DNA of 57,603 bases from a virus, in IMG/VR virus record IMGVR_UViG_3300041809_000885, positions 1 through 57,603 of that record, one strand, 5' to 3'. This document shows, piece by piece, positions 28,694 to 36,865 of the stretch. Positions within the stretch are counted from its first letter, which is position 1, and each line of letters starts with the position of its first letter. A program made the position numbers and the translations under genes. Under the pieces are notes generated by a model. That model ran no database searches, had not been told where the DNA came from, and was given only the letters and a program-made list of their open reading frames with translations.

Positions 28694-29869
28694 ATGCCAG
28701 TTCCGTTGGCAGGTCCAGGGCAGGGATTGCCCTATCCCCAGAACAATTATCCTAGCGAACTGCAAAATGCCCCGCAGGACGCCTCGAGCAATCGCCTCGG
28801 CCTCGCGCCTGGCGATTCGTTCGTGTTGCCGGCCGGCGACTGGATCATCACCCTCGGGATGTATTGCGTGCTGCAATATCTCGACCCCGTCACCAACACC
28901 TGGACGATGTCGGCCGGCGCGGCATGGACCCGCGGGCAGATTTTCGTCACGGCCGACGGATTCACCCAGCGCATCGCCAATCTGACCGGTTGCATCGTTT
29001 CGGCATCGATCATCAACGGCGGCACCAGCTACGTGCAGGCTACCACGACCATCACGGCGATCGGTACTTTCGGCAACGGTGCGGCTCCGACCCTGCTTCC
29101 GATCGTCGGCGGCGCGCTCGGCCTCACCGGCACGTTCACCATCGACGTTCCGACCAAGGGCGCCGGTTATGGTGTGCCCCCGATCATCATGATCCCGCCG
29201 CCGCCCCCGGCGAACGTCAATGCGAACGGCGTTGGCGGTATCCAGGCCACGGCGATCGCAGTGATCGGCTCCGGCGGGTCGATCTCCTCGGTCAGCATCA
29301 CCAATCCCGGCGCCGGCTACCCGACGGTTCCGACCGCCGTGGTGGTGCCGAGCCCGTTTGATCCGAATCTCGCCACCGGCATCACGCAGGCCTCGGTGAC
29401 GTTCTCGCTGGCTTCGGCCGGCGCGATCACCGGCGTGCTGGTGACCAATAATGGCGCTCCGCTCAATAACGGTTCGCTGGGTTCGGTGACGCTGTCGGTC
29501 GGCGGTGCTGGCAGCGGCCCTGCCTCGCTGACGGCGAATGTGCTGCAGACTGTTGTTTCCGGCACCGTGTCGGGTACCGGCACCGGTTTCGGTACGGCGG
29601 TTTCGATCCTCACTTCCGGCGGCGCTCCGCTGCCGGGTTCGATCACCAATGGGCCGGATTCGAACTATCTGACCTTTATGCCTCGACCGGCAAATATCTC
29701 GTCCCCGTCGGTTACCGCAGGCGCGGTGGCGGCGATCTACGACGGCGGCCTGTTCGAGTCGGCTCCGACGTTCACGGCGCTCGGCGCGCTCGCCGGCTCG
29801 GTCGCTCCGACGCTGGCCATGATCATGGGTGGTCGTGCCGATATCGCGATCATCCAGCCGGGACCGTAA
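28694..29869 (+). CDS. Structural protein with Ig-like/decoration repeats (391 aa)
   Basis: ATG 28694 follows AAGGAGAGTTTTAA. After a 100-residue N-terminal part, the protein consists of Gly/Thr/Val-rich beta units containing GGTSYVQATTTITAIG, GAGYGVPPIIMIPPPPP and GAGYPTVPTAVVV. The GxGY-P pattern recurs in the tail adaptor paralog at 30921. Such domains decorate phage particles and bind surfaces. It is probably a head decoration or neck protein, by position after the capsid gene. Confidence 0.65.
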   Translation: MPVPLAGPGQGLPYPQNNYPSELQNAPQDASSNRLGLAPGDSFVLPAGDWIITLGMYCVLQYLDPVTNTWTMSAGAAWTRGQIFVTADGFTQRIANLTGCIVSASIINGGTSYVQATTTITAIGTFGNGAAPTLLPIVGGALGLTGTFTIDVPTKGAGYGVPPIIMIPPPPPANVNANGVGGIQATAIAVIGSGGSISSVSITNPGAGYPTVPTAVVVPSPFDPNLATGITQASVTFSLASAGAITGVLVTNNGAPLNNGSLGSVTLSVGGAGSGPASLTANVLQTVVSGTVSGTGTGFGTAVSILTSGGAPLPGSITNGPDSNYLTFMPRPANISSPSVTAGAVAAIYDGGLFESAPTFTALGALAGSVAPTLAMIMGGRADIAIIQPGP

Positions 29870-30133
29870 ATGGCCGAGACCTTCAGCCAGAGTTTGACGG
29901 GCGTCAGTTCGAACGCCCGTTATAACGCGGCCAAGGTGCTGCAGGTTGGCGATACGGATATGGCCGGCAATGTCGTATCGGCGGGTAACGTCAATTTCGT
30001 CGGGGCCCAGCAGGGAGCAATGCAGCGCAACGGCTACATTCTCTGTCAGGGCCCCGATGGTTCCCAATCGTACCACGTCATCGACGCCGAGCGTTCTATT
30101 CTTCCCAGCTATATCGTTCTGAGGAAGGTGTAA
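29870..30133 (+). CDS. Hypothetical structural protein (87 aa)
   Basis: ATG 29870 begins at the base after the previous stop. The product (MAETFSQSLTGVSSNARYNA...) is polar and beta-rich, with VGDTDMAGNVVSAGNVNFVG near the centre. It is not recognised. It lies between the decoration-like protein and the adaptor genes, so it is likely a small virion protein. Confidence 0.65.
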   Translation: MAETFSQSLTGVSSNARYNAAKVLQVGDTDMAGNVVSAGNVNFVGAQQGAMQRNGYILCQGPDGSQSYHVIDAERSILPSYIVLRKV

Positions 30134-30159
30134 GGTAGTCGGCAAAGGAGTGCCTTGCT

Positions 30160-30924
30160 TTGCTGACGTCTTATCTCACCTCGACCCGGTCATTGCTTCA
30201 GCTCCCCGGCAGCAATTCCACCAGCCTGTATTCCGACGCCGACCTGACGCGGTTCATCAACACGGCGCGCGGGCAGGTCGCCGGCGAGGGCGAGTGCATC
30301 CGCGTTCACGGCACGATCTCGACTGTGGTTGGTCAGGAGTCTTACCCGTTCTCCGGCATCAATGTCGGCGTGCCCGCAACTACCGGCGTGCAAGGCGTGA
30401 TCAACATCCAGAGCATGCATTACGTCGCCGGCAATGGGCAGTTATGGCTGACGCCGCGCCCGTGGCCATGGTTCTCGCTGTACAACCGCAACAATGCCGC
30501 GCCGCAACCTGGTCCGCCGAAGGAGTGGGCGCAATATGGTCAGGGCGCGGCTCCGAGCGGCGTCGCCAACACCACCGTGAACGGCGGGTCGTTCTACGTC
30601 TCGCCGCTGCCGGACGACATCTACCAGCTCAATTGCAACACGGTCTGCTATCCGCAGGCACTGGCGGCCGATAGCGATGTCGAGGCACTGCCGTACTTCT
30701 GGACCGATGCGGTGCCGTTCTTCGCCGCCTATTTCGCCCTGATGTCGGCGCAGACCAACGCTCGCATGGCGGATGCCGCGCAGATGTACAAGGGGCATTA
30801 CAACGAGTTCATGTCGCGGGCACGCAACCAGTCCAACCCGAGCGTCAATAGCTGGATTTACAGCCAGGCCGGGGATCCCGCGCAGGCGCAGAAGATGGGC
30901 ATCAAGGCGGGAGGTGCCCAATGA
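30160..30924 (+). CDS. Head-tail adaptor-like protein (254 aa)
   Basis: The start is TTG 30160 behind AAAGGAGTGCC; no better codon is available. The N-terminal helical part (MLTSYLTSTRSLLQLPGSN, then DADLTRFINTARGQVAGEGE) resembles the adaptor (gp4-like) proteins that dock under podovirus portals. The C-terminal part is mixed, with YFWTDAVPFFAAYFALM. It is a clear paralog of the next gene, and both are likely copies of one adaptor. The stop overlaps the start of the paralog. Confidence 0.65.
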   Translation: MLTSYLTSTRSLLQLPGSNSTSLYSDADLTRFINTARGQVAGEGECIRVHGTISTVVGQESYPFSGINVGVPATTGVQGVINIQSMHYVAGNGQLWLTPRPWPWFSLYNRNNAAPQPGPPKEWAQYGQGAAPSGVANTTVNGGSFYVSPLPDDIYQLNCNTVCYPQALAADSDVEALPYFWTDAVPFFAAYFALMSAQTNARMADAAQMYKGHYNEFMSRARNQSNPSVNSWIYSQAGDPAQAQKMGIKAGGAQ

Positions 30925-31859
30925 TCACCGACGCATTTGAATATCTCAAACAGACGGAGCGCTTCTTACGCGAGCAGAAGCAGCAGTTTGAGAATCCGGC
31001 CGATCTTCTTTCTTATATCAACCGTGCTCGGCGAGAAGTGGCTGGCCGCACGCAATGCATCCGCCGCCTGACGCCGATCTCCGGGCAATGCGTGTCGGTG
31101 CAAGTGCTTACCGGCGGCAGCGGCTATGTTAATCCAGTGGCGACGATCACGACGCCCGATTTCCCCAGTGGAATATTGCCAAGCCCTAACGGGAGGCAGG
31201 CCACCGCTGGCGTCTCGATGAACGGCGGGGTGATCACGGGCATCGACATCAACGATGGTGGCGACGGGTATTTTCAACCCATTATCACGATCACCGATGC
31301 GTCCGGGCCAGGCGCAGGTGCAACGGCTACTGTTGCGATATCGCCGATCAACACTTTAAACATCGGACAAGAGGTCTATCCATTCTCGAGCATTTACCTC
31401 GGCAATTGGCCGGGCGTGGACTCGGTGCATGCGATTAAATCAGCCAGCGTGATCTACGCAAATTACCGCTACATGCTGCCAATGTATGCCTTTAGCACCT
31501 ACCAGAGTCAAATTCGGCAGTACCCGTTCCAGTACCAATATGTACCAACTTTCTGCTCGCAATTCGGTCAGGGTGCGGGCGGATCGTTTTATGCGTACCC
31601 GTTACCTTCACAGACTTACCAGTGGGAGTTCGACTGCTTCTGCTTGCCGACCGACATGACGCTGGATAATTCGGTTCCGGAAGCAATCCCGCAGCCGTGG
31701 ACCGATGCCGTGCCGTATATGGCGGCGCAGCTTGCTTACATGGAACTCCAGAATCTGAACATGGCAAAATATTACCAAACCGAATTCGATCGGATGACCC
31801 TTGGTTATTCGTCACAGGCTAGACCGGGGCGGGCGATAAATCCCTACGGAAGAGTCTGA
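30921..31859 (+). CDS. Head-tail adaptor paralog with inserted Ig-like domain (312 aa)
   Basis: ATG 30921 overlaps the previous stop. The ends match the preceding protein in layout: DLLSYINRARREVAGRTQCI at the N-terminus and PWTDAVPYMAAQLAYMELQN at the C-terminus. Between them is an extra block of about 80 residues (from SVQVLTGGSGYVNPVATITT to GATATVAI) that resembles the Gly-Tyr beta units of the protein at 28694. The simplest reading is tandem duplication followed by gain of an Ig-like module. Confidence 0.65.
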   Translation: MITDAFEYLKQTERFLREQKQQFENPADLLSYINRARREVAGRTQCIRRLTPISGQCVSVQVLTGGSGYVNPVATITTPDFPSGILPSPNGRQATAGVSMNGGVITGIDINDGGDGYFQPIITITDASGPGAGATATVAISPINTLNIGQEVYPFSSIYLGNWPGVDSVHAIKSASVIYANYRYMLPMYAFSTYQSQIRQYPFQYQYVPTFCSQFGQGAGGSFYAYPLPSQTYQWEFDCFCLPTDMTLDNSVPEAIPQPWTDAVPYMAAQLAYMELQNLNMAKYYQTEFDRMTLGYSSQARPGRAINPYGRV

Positions 31860-33463
31860 TGATAGAAGCCTCCCAGCCCCAAGGCGATCAGCCGACGCCT
31901 TACACCCCCGCCGGTCCGCCCGACCCGCTGATCTTCGAGGCTTTCGAGGGTATCAACACCGCGACGCTGCGCCCGGGTGTCGACGACAAGCAGGCCGCGT
32001 GGCTCGACGGCTTGATGCCGCTCGGGCCGGGCCGGAATTTGCGGACGATGTGGGGGGTCGCTCCGGCGCTATTCACGCCGCCCGACAACGACCGCGTGGT
32101 TTTTTTCGACTTCTTCAACATCGGTACCACGCCCTACATGCTGGTGGTGGTCAACACCGGCGAAATTTATGCGGTCAACACCAATACCGGATCTTATTCG
32201 TCGATCGCTCCCGACGGCACGATCCATAACCCGGTCCGGGTAAACATGGGGCTCACCCAGTACGGCGCCAAGTACGTCCTGATCGTTGCCCAGCAGACCA
32301 ATGGCTATTTCATCTGGGATGGCACGACGTTTTACAGCCCGGGAGCCTCGTTCGGCGGCGGTGTTATCCCGCTTGCGATTAGCGGCACCGCGATCGAGAT
32401 TTATGCCGGTCGGGTGTGGATTGCCAACGGTCCGACGATCACCTTCAGCGTGCCGGGCTCGGTGATCGACTTCTCGTCCGGCAACGGCGGCGGCAATTTC
32501 ACCTCGAGCGACAGCTTCCTGCGCGTCGCCTACATCCAGCTGAAACAGACCAATGGATTTTTGTATCTGATCGGCGATTCCAGCGTCAACTATATTTCCG
32601 GCGTCAACACCTCGGGCTCGCCGCCGGTGACGACGTTCACCAACCAGAACGCCGATCCGGAAGTTGGCTCGCCGTGGCCGGCTTCGGTCGATGTGTTCAG
32701 TCGCAATATCCTGTTCGCCAATGCCTTCGGTGCCCACGTTTCCTATGGCGGCGCGGTGACTAAGATCAGCGACATGCTGGATGGCATCTATAATACTGTA
32801 CCGAATTTCGGTAATATCAATCCATCGGCGGGCAAGGCGATCATCTTCGGCAAGAAGTGCTGGATGCTGCTGCTGCCGATCATCGATCCGGTGAAAGGCC
32901 AGCAGGTCAACAAGCTCCTGCTCTGGAATAGCAAGATATGGTGGGCATCCGAGCAGGACGTCCCGCTGATCTATATCCAGCACCAGGAGATCAATTCGGT
33001 TCTGACTTGCTATGGCACTGACGGCGGGTCGGTCTATCAGTTGTTCGCGCAACCTTCGACCGCCTTTAAGAAGACAGCCCAAACCAAGCTATGGGACAAA
33101 CCGGGTGGGTATCAGTTTACGAAATGGGTGACCCGGTTGTGGGGCATCGTTCAGTATTACAGCAATCTGTCTCCCACGCTTAATATTTCGATCGACAACG
33201 AAGTAAGTTCGAATTTGAACGCCATCACTACTGTCCCCGATGCCGTTGAGTGGGTTAACAATCTTGGTGCCGTGGTGACATGGCTGAATAATCTGGGGCA
33301 ACCGGTTCAATGGCTTTCCAGCGGTGTGGGATATTCGGTGCTGGCTCCCGAAGCGGTAAGTCAGTCCGGGGTGCTGACCGGGTTTACAATTTCGACGAAT
33401 GCCGCTGATATGGCGATTGTGTCGATGATGATTCAGGATACGATCGCCGGAAATCGAGGGTAA
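31859..33463 (+). CDS. Tail nozzle/hub protein (beta-propeller-like, 534 aa)
   Basis: ATG 31859 overlaps the adaptor paralog stop. The protein consists of repeated beta strands with WDGT, GRVWIANG and NKLLLWNSKIWWASE segments, as in the P22 gp10-like tail nozzle family of podoviruses. It would extend the tail tube below the adaptor. It follows the adaptors in the expected order. Motif recall and order support the call; an alignment was not possible. Confidence 0.65.
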   Translation: MIEASQPQGDQPTPYTPAGPPDPLIFEAFEGINTATLRPGVDDKQAAWLDGLMPLGPGRNLRTMWGVAPALFTPPDNDRVVFFDFFNIGTTPYMLVVVNTGEIYAVNTNTGSYSSIAPDGTIHNPVRVNMGLTQYGAKYVLIVAQQTNGYFIWDGTTFYSPGASFGGGVIPLAISGTAIEIYAGRVWIANGPTITFSVPGSVIDFSSGNGGGNFTSSDSFLRVAYIQLKQTNGFLYLIGDSSVNYISGVNTSGSPPVTTFTNQNADPEVGSPWPASVDVFSRNILFANAFGAHVSYGGAVTKISDMLDGIYNTVPNFGNINPSAGKAIIFGKKCWMLLLPIIDPVKGQQVNKLLLWNSKIWWASEQDVPLIYIQHQEINSVLTCYGTDGGSVYQLFAQPSTAFKKTAQTKLWDKPGGYQFTKWVTRLWGIVQYYSNLSPTLNISIDNEVSSNLNAITTVPDAVEWVNNLGAVVTWLNNLGQPVQWLSSGVGYSVLAPEAVSQSGVLTGFTISTNAADMAIVSMMIQDTIAGNRG

Positions 33464-33466
33464 AGA

Positions 33467-34252
33467 ATGTCTTATAGCCTTACCCAATTCGCTAATAGCC
33501 CCGGCCCGGATCAGCTGTCGGCGCTGGACAATAATTTCAGTACGCTCAGTGCCGCCGATACCATTGCTTGTGCAATCGCCGGTACCAATACGCTGACGCT
33601 GACTCAGAATGCTGCGGGACTGGTGCCGTCGGCAACATTAGCCGCTTACAGCAATTATATGCTGTTCACCGGCGTGGCTTCGGCGACCAATACCAGCGCC
33701 GTGACGGCAACGGTCGGATCGCTCGGCGCGTTGAATGTCTACAAGGACACACTTGCCGGGCCAGCGCTGCTGACGGGCAATGAAATCATAATCGATAACG
33801 CGATCAGTCTGCGCTACGATTCGACGTTGAATAGCGGGACTGGCGGTTTCCATCTTACCTCGTCCACCGCGAACGTCAGCACGGCGATTTCCCCTTCATC
33901 GGTGCAGGTCAATGGCGGGGCGACGCTGACCAACTGGCTGACGGGTAACTCGCCGACCCTAACGTTCACGGCGACGCCGGGACTGACAACGCAGGATCAG
34001 ACTTTCACCCTGACCGCTCTGGCCGCCGCCGCGGCAGCGTCGCTCCCCGCGCCCGGCGACTTCCTCGCGGTCAGTCCGTCATCGGTGGCTGCCGCAGGCG
34101 TGTCGTACCAGGCGTTCGCCGGCTCGCTCGCCTCGCTGAGTTCGACGACGTCGGTGGTGACCGTCACTATCCGGCTGTCTAACCTTGCTTCTGCCAGCCT
34201 CGCATCCAACAGCGGTATTTATCGCTGGAAAGCCGAGAGGTTCACGCCTTGA
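33467..34252 (+). CDS. Tail-associated structural protein (261 aa)
   Basis: ATG 33467 starts three bases past the previous stop. The product is Ser/Thr/Ala-rich beta sequence with the N-terminal PGPDQLSALDNNFSTLSAAD segment seen in short fibre-like proteins, and an Ala-rich stretch near residue 190. It is probably a fibre, hub or decoration component of the short tail. The stop overlaps a TTG start (TTGA) for the next gene. Confidence 0.6.
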   Translation: MSYSLTQFANSPGPDQLSALDNNFSTLSAADTIACAIAGTNTLTLTQNAAGLVPSATLAAYSNYMLFTGVASATNTSAVTATVGSLGALNVYKDTLAGPALLTGNEIIIDNAISLRYDSTLNSGTGGFHLTSSTANVSTAISPSSVQVNGGATLTNWLTGNSPTLTFTATPGLTTQDQTFTLTALAAAAAASLPAPGDFLAVSPSSVAAAGVSYQAFAGSLASLSSTTSVVTVTIRLSNLASASLASNSGIYRWKAERFTP

Positions 34253-34590
34253 GCGGGCTGGCCAACCTTTTCAACGTCCCGCGCACCGAGGATGAGCGGG
34301 CGGCGTGGTCGTTCTCGCACATGGCGCACCATCGCGACATCAACGCTGCGATTTACAGGCTTCTCGCGGTCGCACTTCCAGAGTATATCCTTGACCCGAT
34401 CGATCCGAACGACAGCGGGCAATGGGAGTACCAGCATCAGCTTATGCATGATAACGAAAATGCGATCCTTGGAATCCAGGGACAGGATCTAACGGGCATC
34501 GACTGGAAGAACCCACAAATACTCGAGGCGTGGGTTTTCCTGAACGCAAACGAACATTATCAGGCGGCAGAAATATTACTCATAGGATGA
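34249..34590 (+). CDS. Hypothetical tail-region protein (113 aa)
   Basis: TTG 34249 overlaps the previous stop (TTGA). The product (MSGLANLFNVPRTEDERAAW...) is helical with many His residues (FSHMAHHRDINAAIYRLL) and a C-terminal EAWVFLNANEHYQAAEILL. A homologous style is common in podovirus tail regions, but no function is known to me. The stop overlaps the next ATG. Confidence 0.65.
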   Translation: MSGLANLFNVPRTEDERAAWSFSHMAHHRDINAAIYRLLAVALPEYILDPIDPNDSGQWEYQHQLMHDNENAILGIQGQDLTGIDWKNPQILEAWVFLNANEHYQAAEILLIG

Positions 34591-35063
34591 ACGTGAACAT
34601 GGCAGAAGCAGCGGTAAAAGAAATCGATCACGTCCCGGCGCCGACCCGCCGCTTCGAGCTGGCCGATCTCAGCCAGCATGGCGCGTGGCTACTGAAGCGG
34701 TTTTCCGCCAAATTTCCCGACATGACCGACAATACGATTGCCGGGTATCTGCGCGGGATACTTTTCAGCAACGAGCATTTGTTTTTGTATCAGGACAATG
34801 CGGTTGGTCTCGCGCAGCTGGTTTACAGTCCCGGCATTCGTCCGGTGAAAGTCGTGCAGGAACGGTTCGTCTGGATCAAGGATCGCAATAACAAGGAATG
34901 GTGCGAGAACGCGGCCGACTTCTACTCGGAGATGCAGGCGTGGGGCAAGCGGCAGGGTGCTGAGCGCCTTATCGCTTGCGAAGACACCGACGTGCCGAAG
35001 GCGATGATCGAGGCGAGGATCGGTCGCCTGTTCGACACCAAGATCAGCCACGCGAGGATATGA
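34587..35063 (+). CDS. GNAT-fold-like protein (158 aa)
   Basis: ATG 34587 overlaps the previous stop; ATG 34599 is an alternative. The sequence has a helix-strand pattern compatible with the acetyltransferase fold (YLRGILFSNEHLFLYQDNAV, then GAERLIACEDTDVPKAMIEA), but no clear acetyl-CoA loop. It is adjacent to a more convincing GNAT gene, and pairs of such genes are frequent in the tail regions of podoviruses. Its role there is unknown. Confidence 0.6.
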   Translation: MNVNMAEAAVKEIDHVPAPTRRFELADLSQHGAWLLKRFSAKFPDMTDNTIAGYLRGILFSNEHLFLYQDNAVGLAQLVYSPGIRPVKVVQERFVWIKDRNNKEWCENAADFYSEMQAWGKRQGAERLIACEDTDVPKAMIEARIGRLFDTKISHARI

Positions 35064-35593
35064 TGGACCTTGACCAGATGGTTGCCGAGCACCCGGAGAT
35101 GTTCACTGGGCTGTATCGTCTCGGCGAGGCGCGAGCAAAACCGGCGATCACCTATCAAGTCGAGACCGTCAAGGCCGTGCAGGACGAGGGCCTGGCGCTG
35201 CTCGATCTCCACTACGACGAGATCGCGCAGTTCAAGGGCGTGCAGAAACTCGACCCGGATTGGGATTTCTATTACCGGATCGAGGCGCAGGGCAAGTTGT
35301 GGGTGCTGACGGCGCGGGCCGGCGGACAGATGATCGGCTACACCGTGATGATGCTGTCGAGCGACCCGCATTACCGCAAGTTGATGCGGGCAACCGAGGA
35401 TATCCATTTCATCCTTCCCGAGTACCGCAAGGGACTGACCGGCTACCGGATGCTGGCCAAGACCAAGCAGGCCATGAAGGAAAAGGGCGCCCGTACCGTC
35501 ACTTTCCGGACCAAGGCCAATGCGGACCACGGCCTGCTGTTCGAGCGGCTGGGTGGAGTTTTGCACGATCTGGTGTATACGATTGTTCTATAG
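35060..35593 (+). CDS. GNAT acetyltransferase-like protein (177 aa)
   Basis: ATG 35060 overlaps the previous stop. The central sequence WVLTARAGGQMIGYTVMMLS and HFILPEYRKGLTGYRMLAKT, followed by RTVTFRTKANADHGLLFERL, gives the GNAT order of strand, acetyl-CoA loop (R-K-G-L-T-G in place of Q/RxxGxG/A) and helix. It may acetylate a virion or host protein; no substrate is visible. Confidence 0.7.
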   Translation: MMDLDQMVAEHPEMFTGLYRLGEARAKPAITYQVETVKAVQDEGLALLDLHYDEIAQFKGVQKLDPDWDFYYRIEAQGKLWVLTARAGGQMIGYTVMMLSSDPHYRKLMRATEDIHFILPEYRKGLTGYRMLAKTKQAMKEKGARTVTFRTKANADHGLLFERLGGVLHDLVYTIVL

Positions 35594-35602
35594 GAGCGTG
35601 CT

Positions 35603-36862
35603 ATGGGCGATACCGTCGGACTGGCAGTGGATGCGCTAAGCAGTATTGCTGCGCCAGCGGCCGAAGCGGCGCCGGCAGCTGCGGGCACCGGTGCGGGAAT
35701 CGCCGATATCGTGGGCACGGGTGCTGGCCTCGCGGGGGGTGCCACGGGGCTCGAAGGCACGCTTCTCGCCGGCGGCTCCGGGCTAGGCCTTGCGGACCTC
35801 GCGGCGGGCACGGCCGGCCTCGGCGCGGCAGGTACTGCGGCTGATTTCCTGGCTGCCCCTGGCGCTACCGGGCTGGCGGCAGGTGCTACAACCCCGATCG
35901 GCGGTGCCGCGGCCGATGCGGCGGCCAGCACGGCTGCTTCCACCGGCCAAGCCAGCGGTATTGCCGACCTTGTTCCGGGAGGCGGTCCGGGAGCACTGGG
36001 GGCTGCGGTGCCGACCCCCCAGCCGACGGCGGTCGGGGGAGTCACGGGGTCCACCAACCTTTCCGGCACGGGCACGAGCCTTCCTGGAGGCAGTACGGGG
36101 GTGGCAGGGACTTCCGGCGTGGGAGCAACCCCCAGCGCGATCCCGAGCGGTTCTGGCGGCGCCGCAGGCATCGCCGGACCTGCCGGAGCAACACCCGTGG
36201 ATGCCACCTCCGCAGCGGCCGGTACCGGCCCTGGCGCAGCAGCACCGACCGCGGCGGCTCCTTCCTCGTCGATCGACCAGTTGCTGCAGAAAGCAGGCAA
36301 TTCCATCACCAGCAACCCGCTCGGCATTGCGCTGGGAGCCGCCGGTCTCGGGTACAACATCTATTCGGGCCAGAAGAACACGGCCAACCAGAAGGCGCTG
36401 ACGGCCGATGCCAACGCGGCAACCGCGAATTCGAACCAGATGGTGCAATCCGGCGAGGCTTTGCAGCAATATCTGACCAGCGGCACCTTGCCGCCGGCCT
36501 ATCAGCAGCAGGTCGATCAGGCGATCGCGGATGCCAAGACTTCGGCAATCTCGAACGCGGCGCAGCAAGGCCAGAATACCGACCCGACCCAGAACACCGC
36601 GCTGGCCGCGACACTGGCCAAGATCGATGCTTCGCGAGCAGGCATGCAGACCCAGGTGGCAACGCAGCTGTTCTCATCGGGCACCAGCCTCGTTCAATCC
36701 GGCGCGACGGCGGCCGGGCTGTCCGGGCAGCTATTCCAGGCGCTGGTGCAGAACGACACCACGCAGGCGGCGAATACCGGCAAGGCGATCGCCACGCTGG
36801 CGGCTGCCCTCAACGGCAAGTCGTCGAACAGCGCCGGCGGCATCACGATCAGCACCGGGTAA
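35603..36862 (+). CDS. Ala/Gly-rich internal virion protein (419 aa)
   Basis: ATG 35603 follows ATAGGAGCGTGCT. The first 240 residues are almost wholly Ala, Gly, Thr and Pro with hydrophobic stretches, and the C-terminal 180 are helical (NQKALTADANAATANSNQMV). Together with the next two genes it occupies the position of the three ejection proteins (internal core) of podoviruses, which form a channel across the host envelope. The family call rests on position and composition. Confidence 0.6.
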   Translation: MGDTVGLAVDALSSIAAPAAEAAPAAAGTGAGIADIVGTGAGLAGGATGLEGTLLAGGSGLGLADLAAGTAGLGAAGTAADFLAAPGATGLAAGATTPIGGAAADAAASTAASTGQASGIADLVPGGGPGALGAAVPTPQPTAVGGVTGSTNLSGTGTSLPGGSTGVAGTSGVGATPSAIPSGSGGAAGIAGPAGATPVDATSAAAGTGPGAAAPTAAAPSSSIDQLLQKAGNSITSNPLGIALGAAGLGYNIYSGQKNTANQKALTADANAATANSNQMVQSGEALQQYLTSGTLPPAYQQQVDQAIADAKTSAISNAAQQGQNTDPTQNTALAATLAKIDASRAGMQTQVATQLFSSGTSLVQSGATAAGLSGQLFQALVQNDTTQAANTGKAIATLAAALNGKSSNSAGGITISTG

Positions 36863-36865
36863 CCA

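Noticed and set aside
28676-30145. A 489-residue leftward reading frame
   Set aside because: It mirrors the GC-rich codon structure of the rightward structural genes, is Arg/Asp/Gly-rich low-complexity, and lacks a ribosome site; it is a shadow.
32069-33082. A 337-residue leftward reading frame opposite the nozzle gene
   Set aside because: Same reason: complementary-strand frame of a well-supported gene, with Arg/Asp/Val bias typical of shadows.
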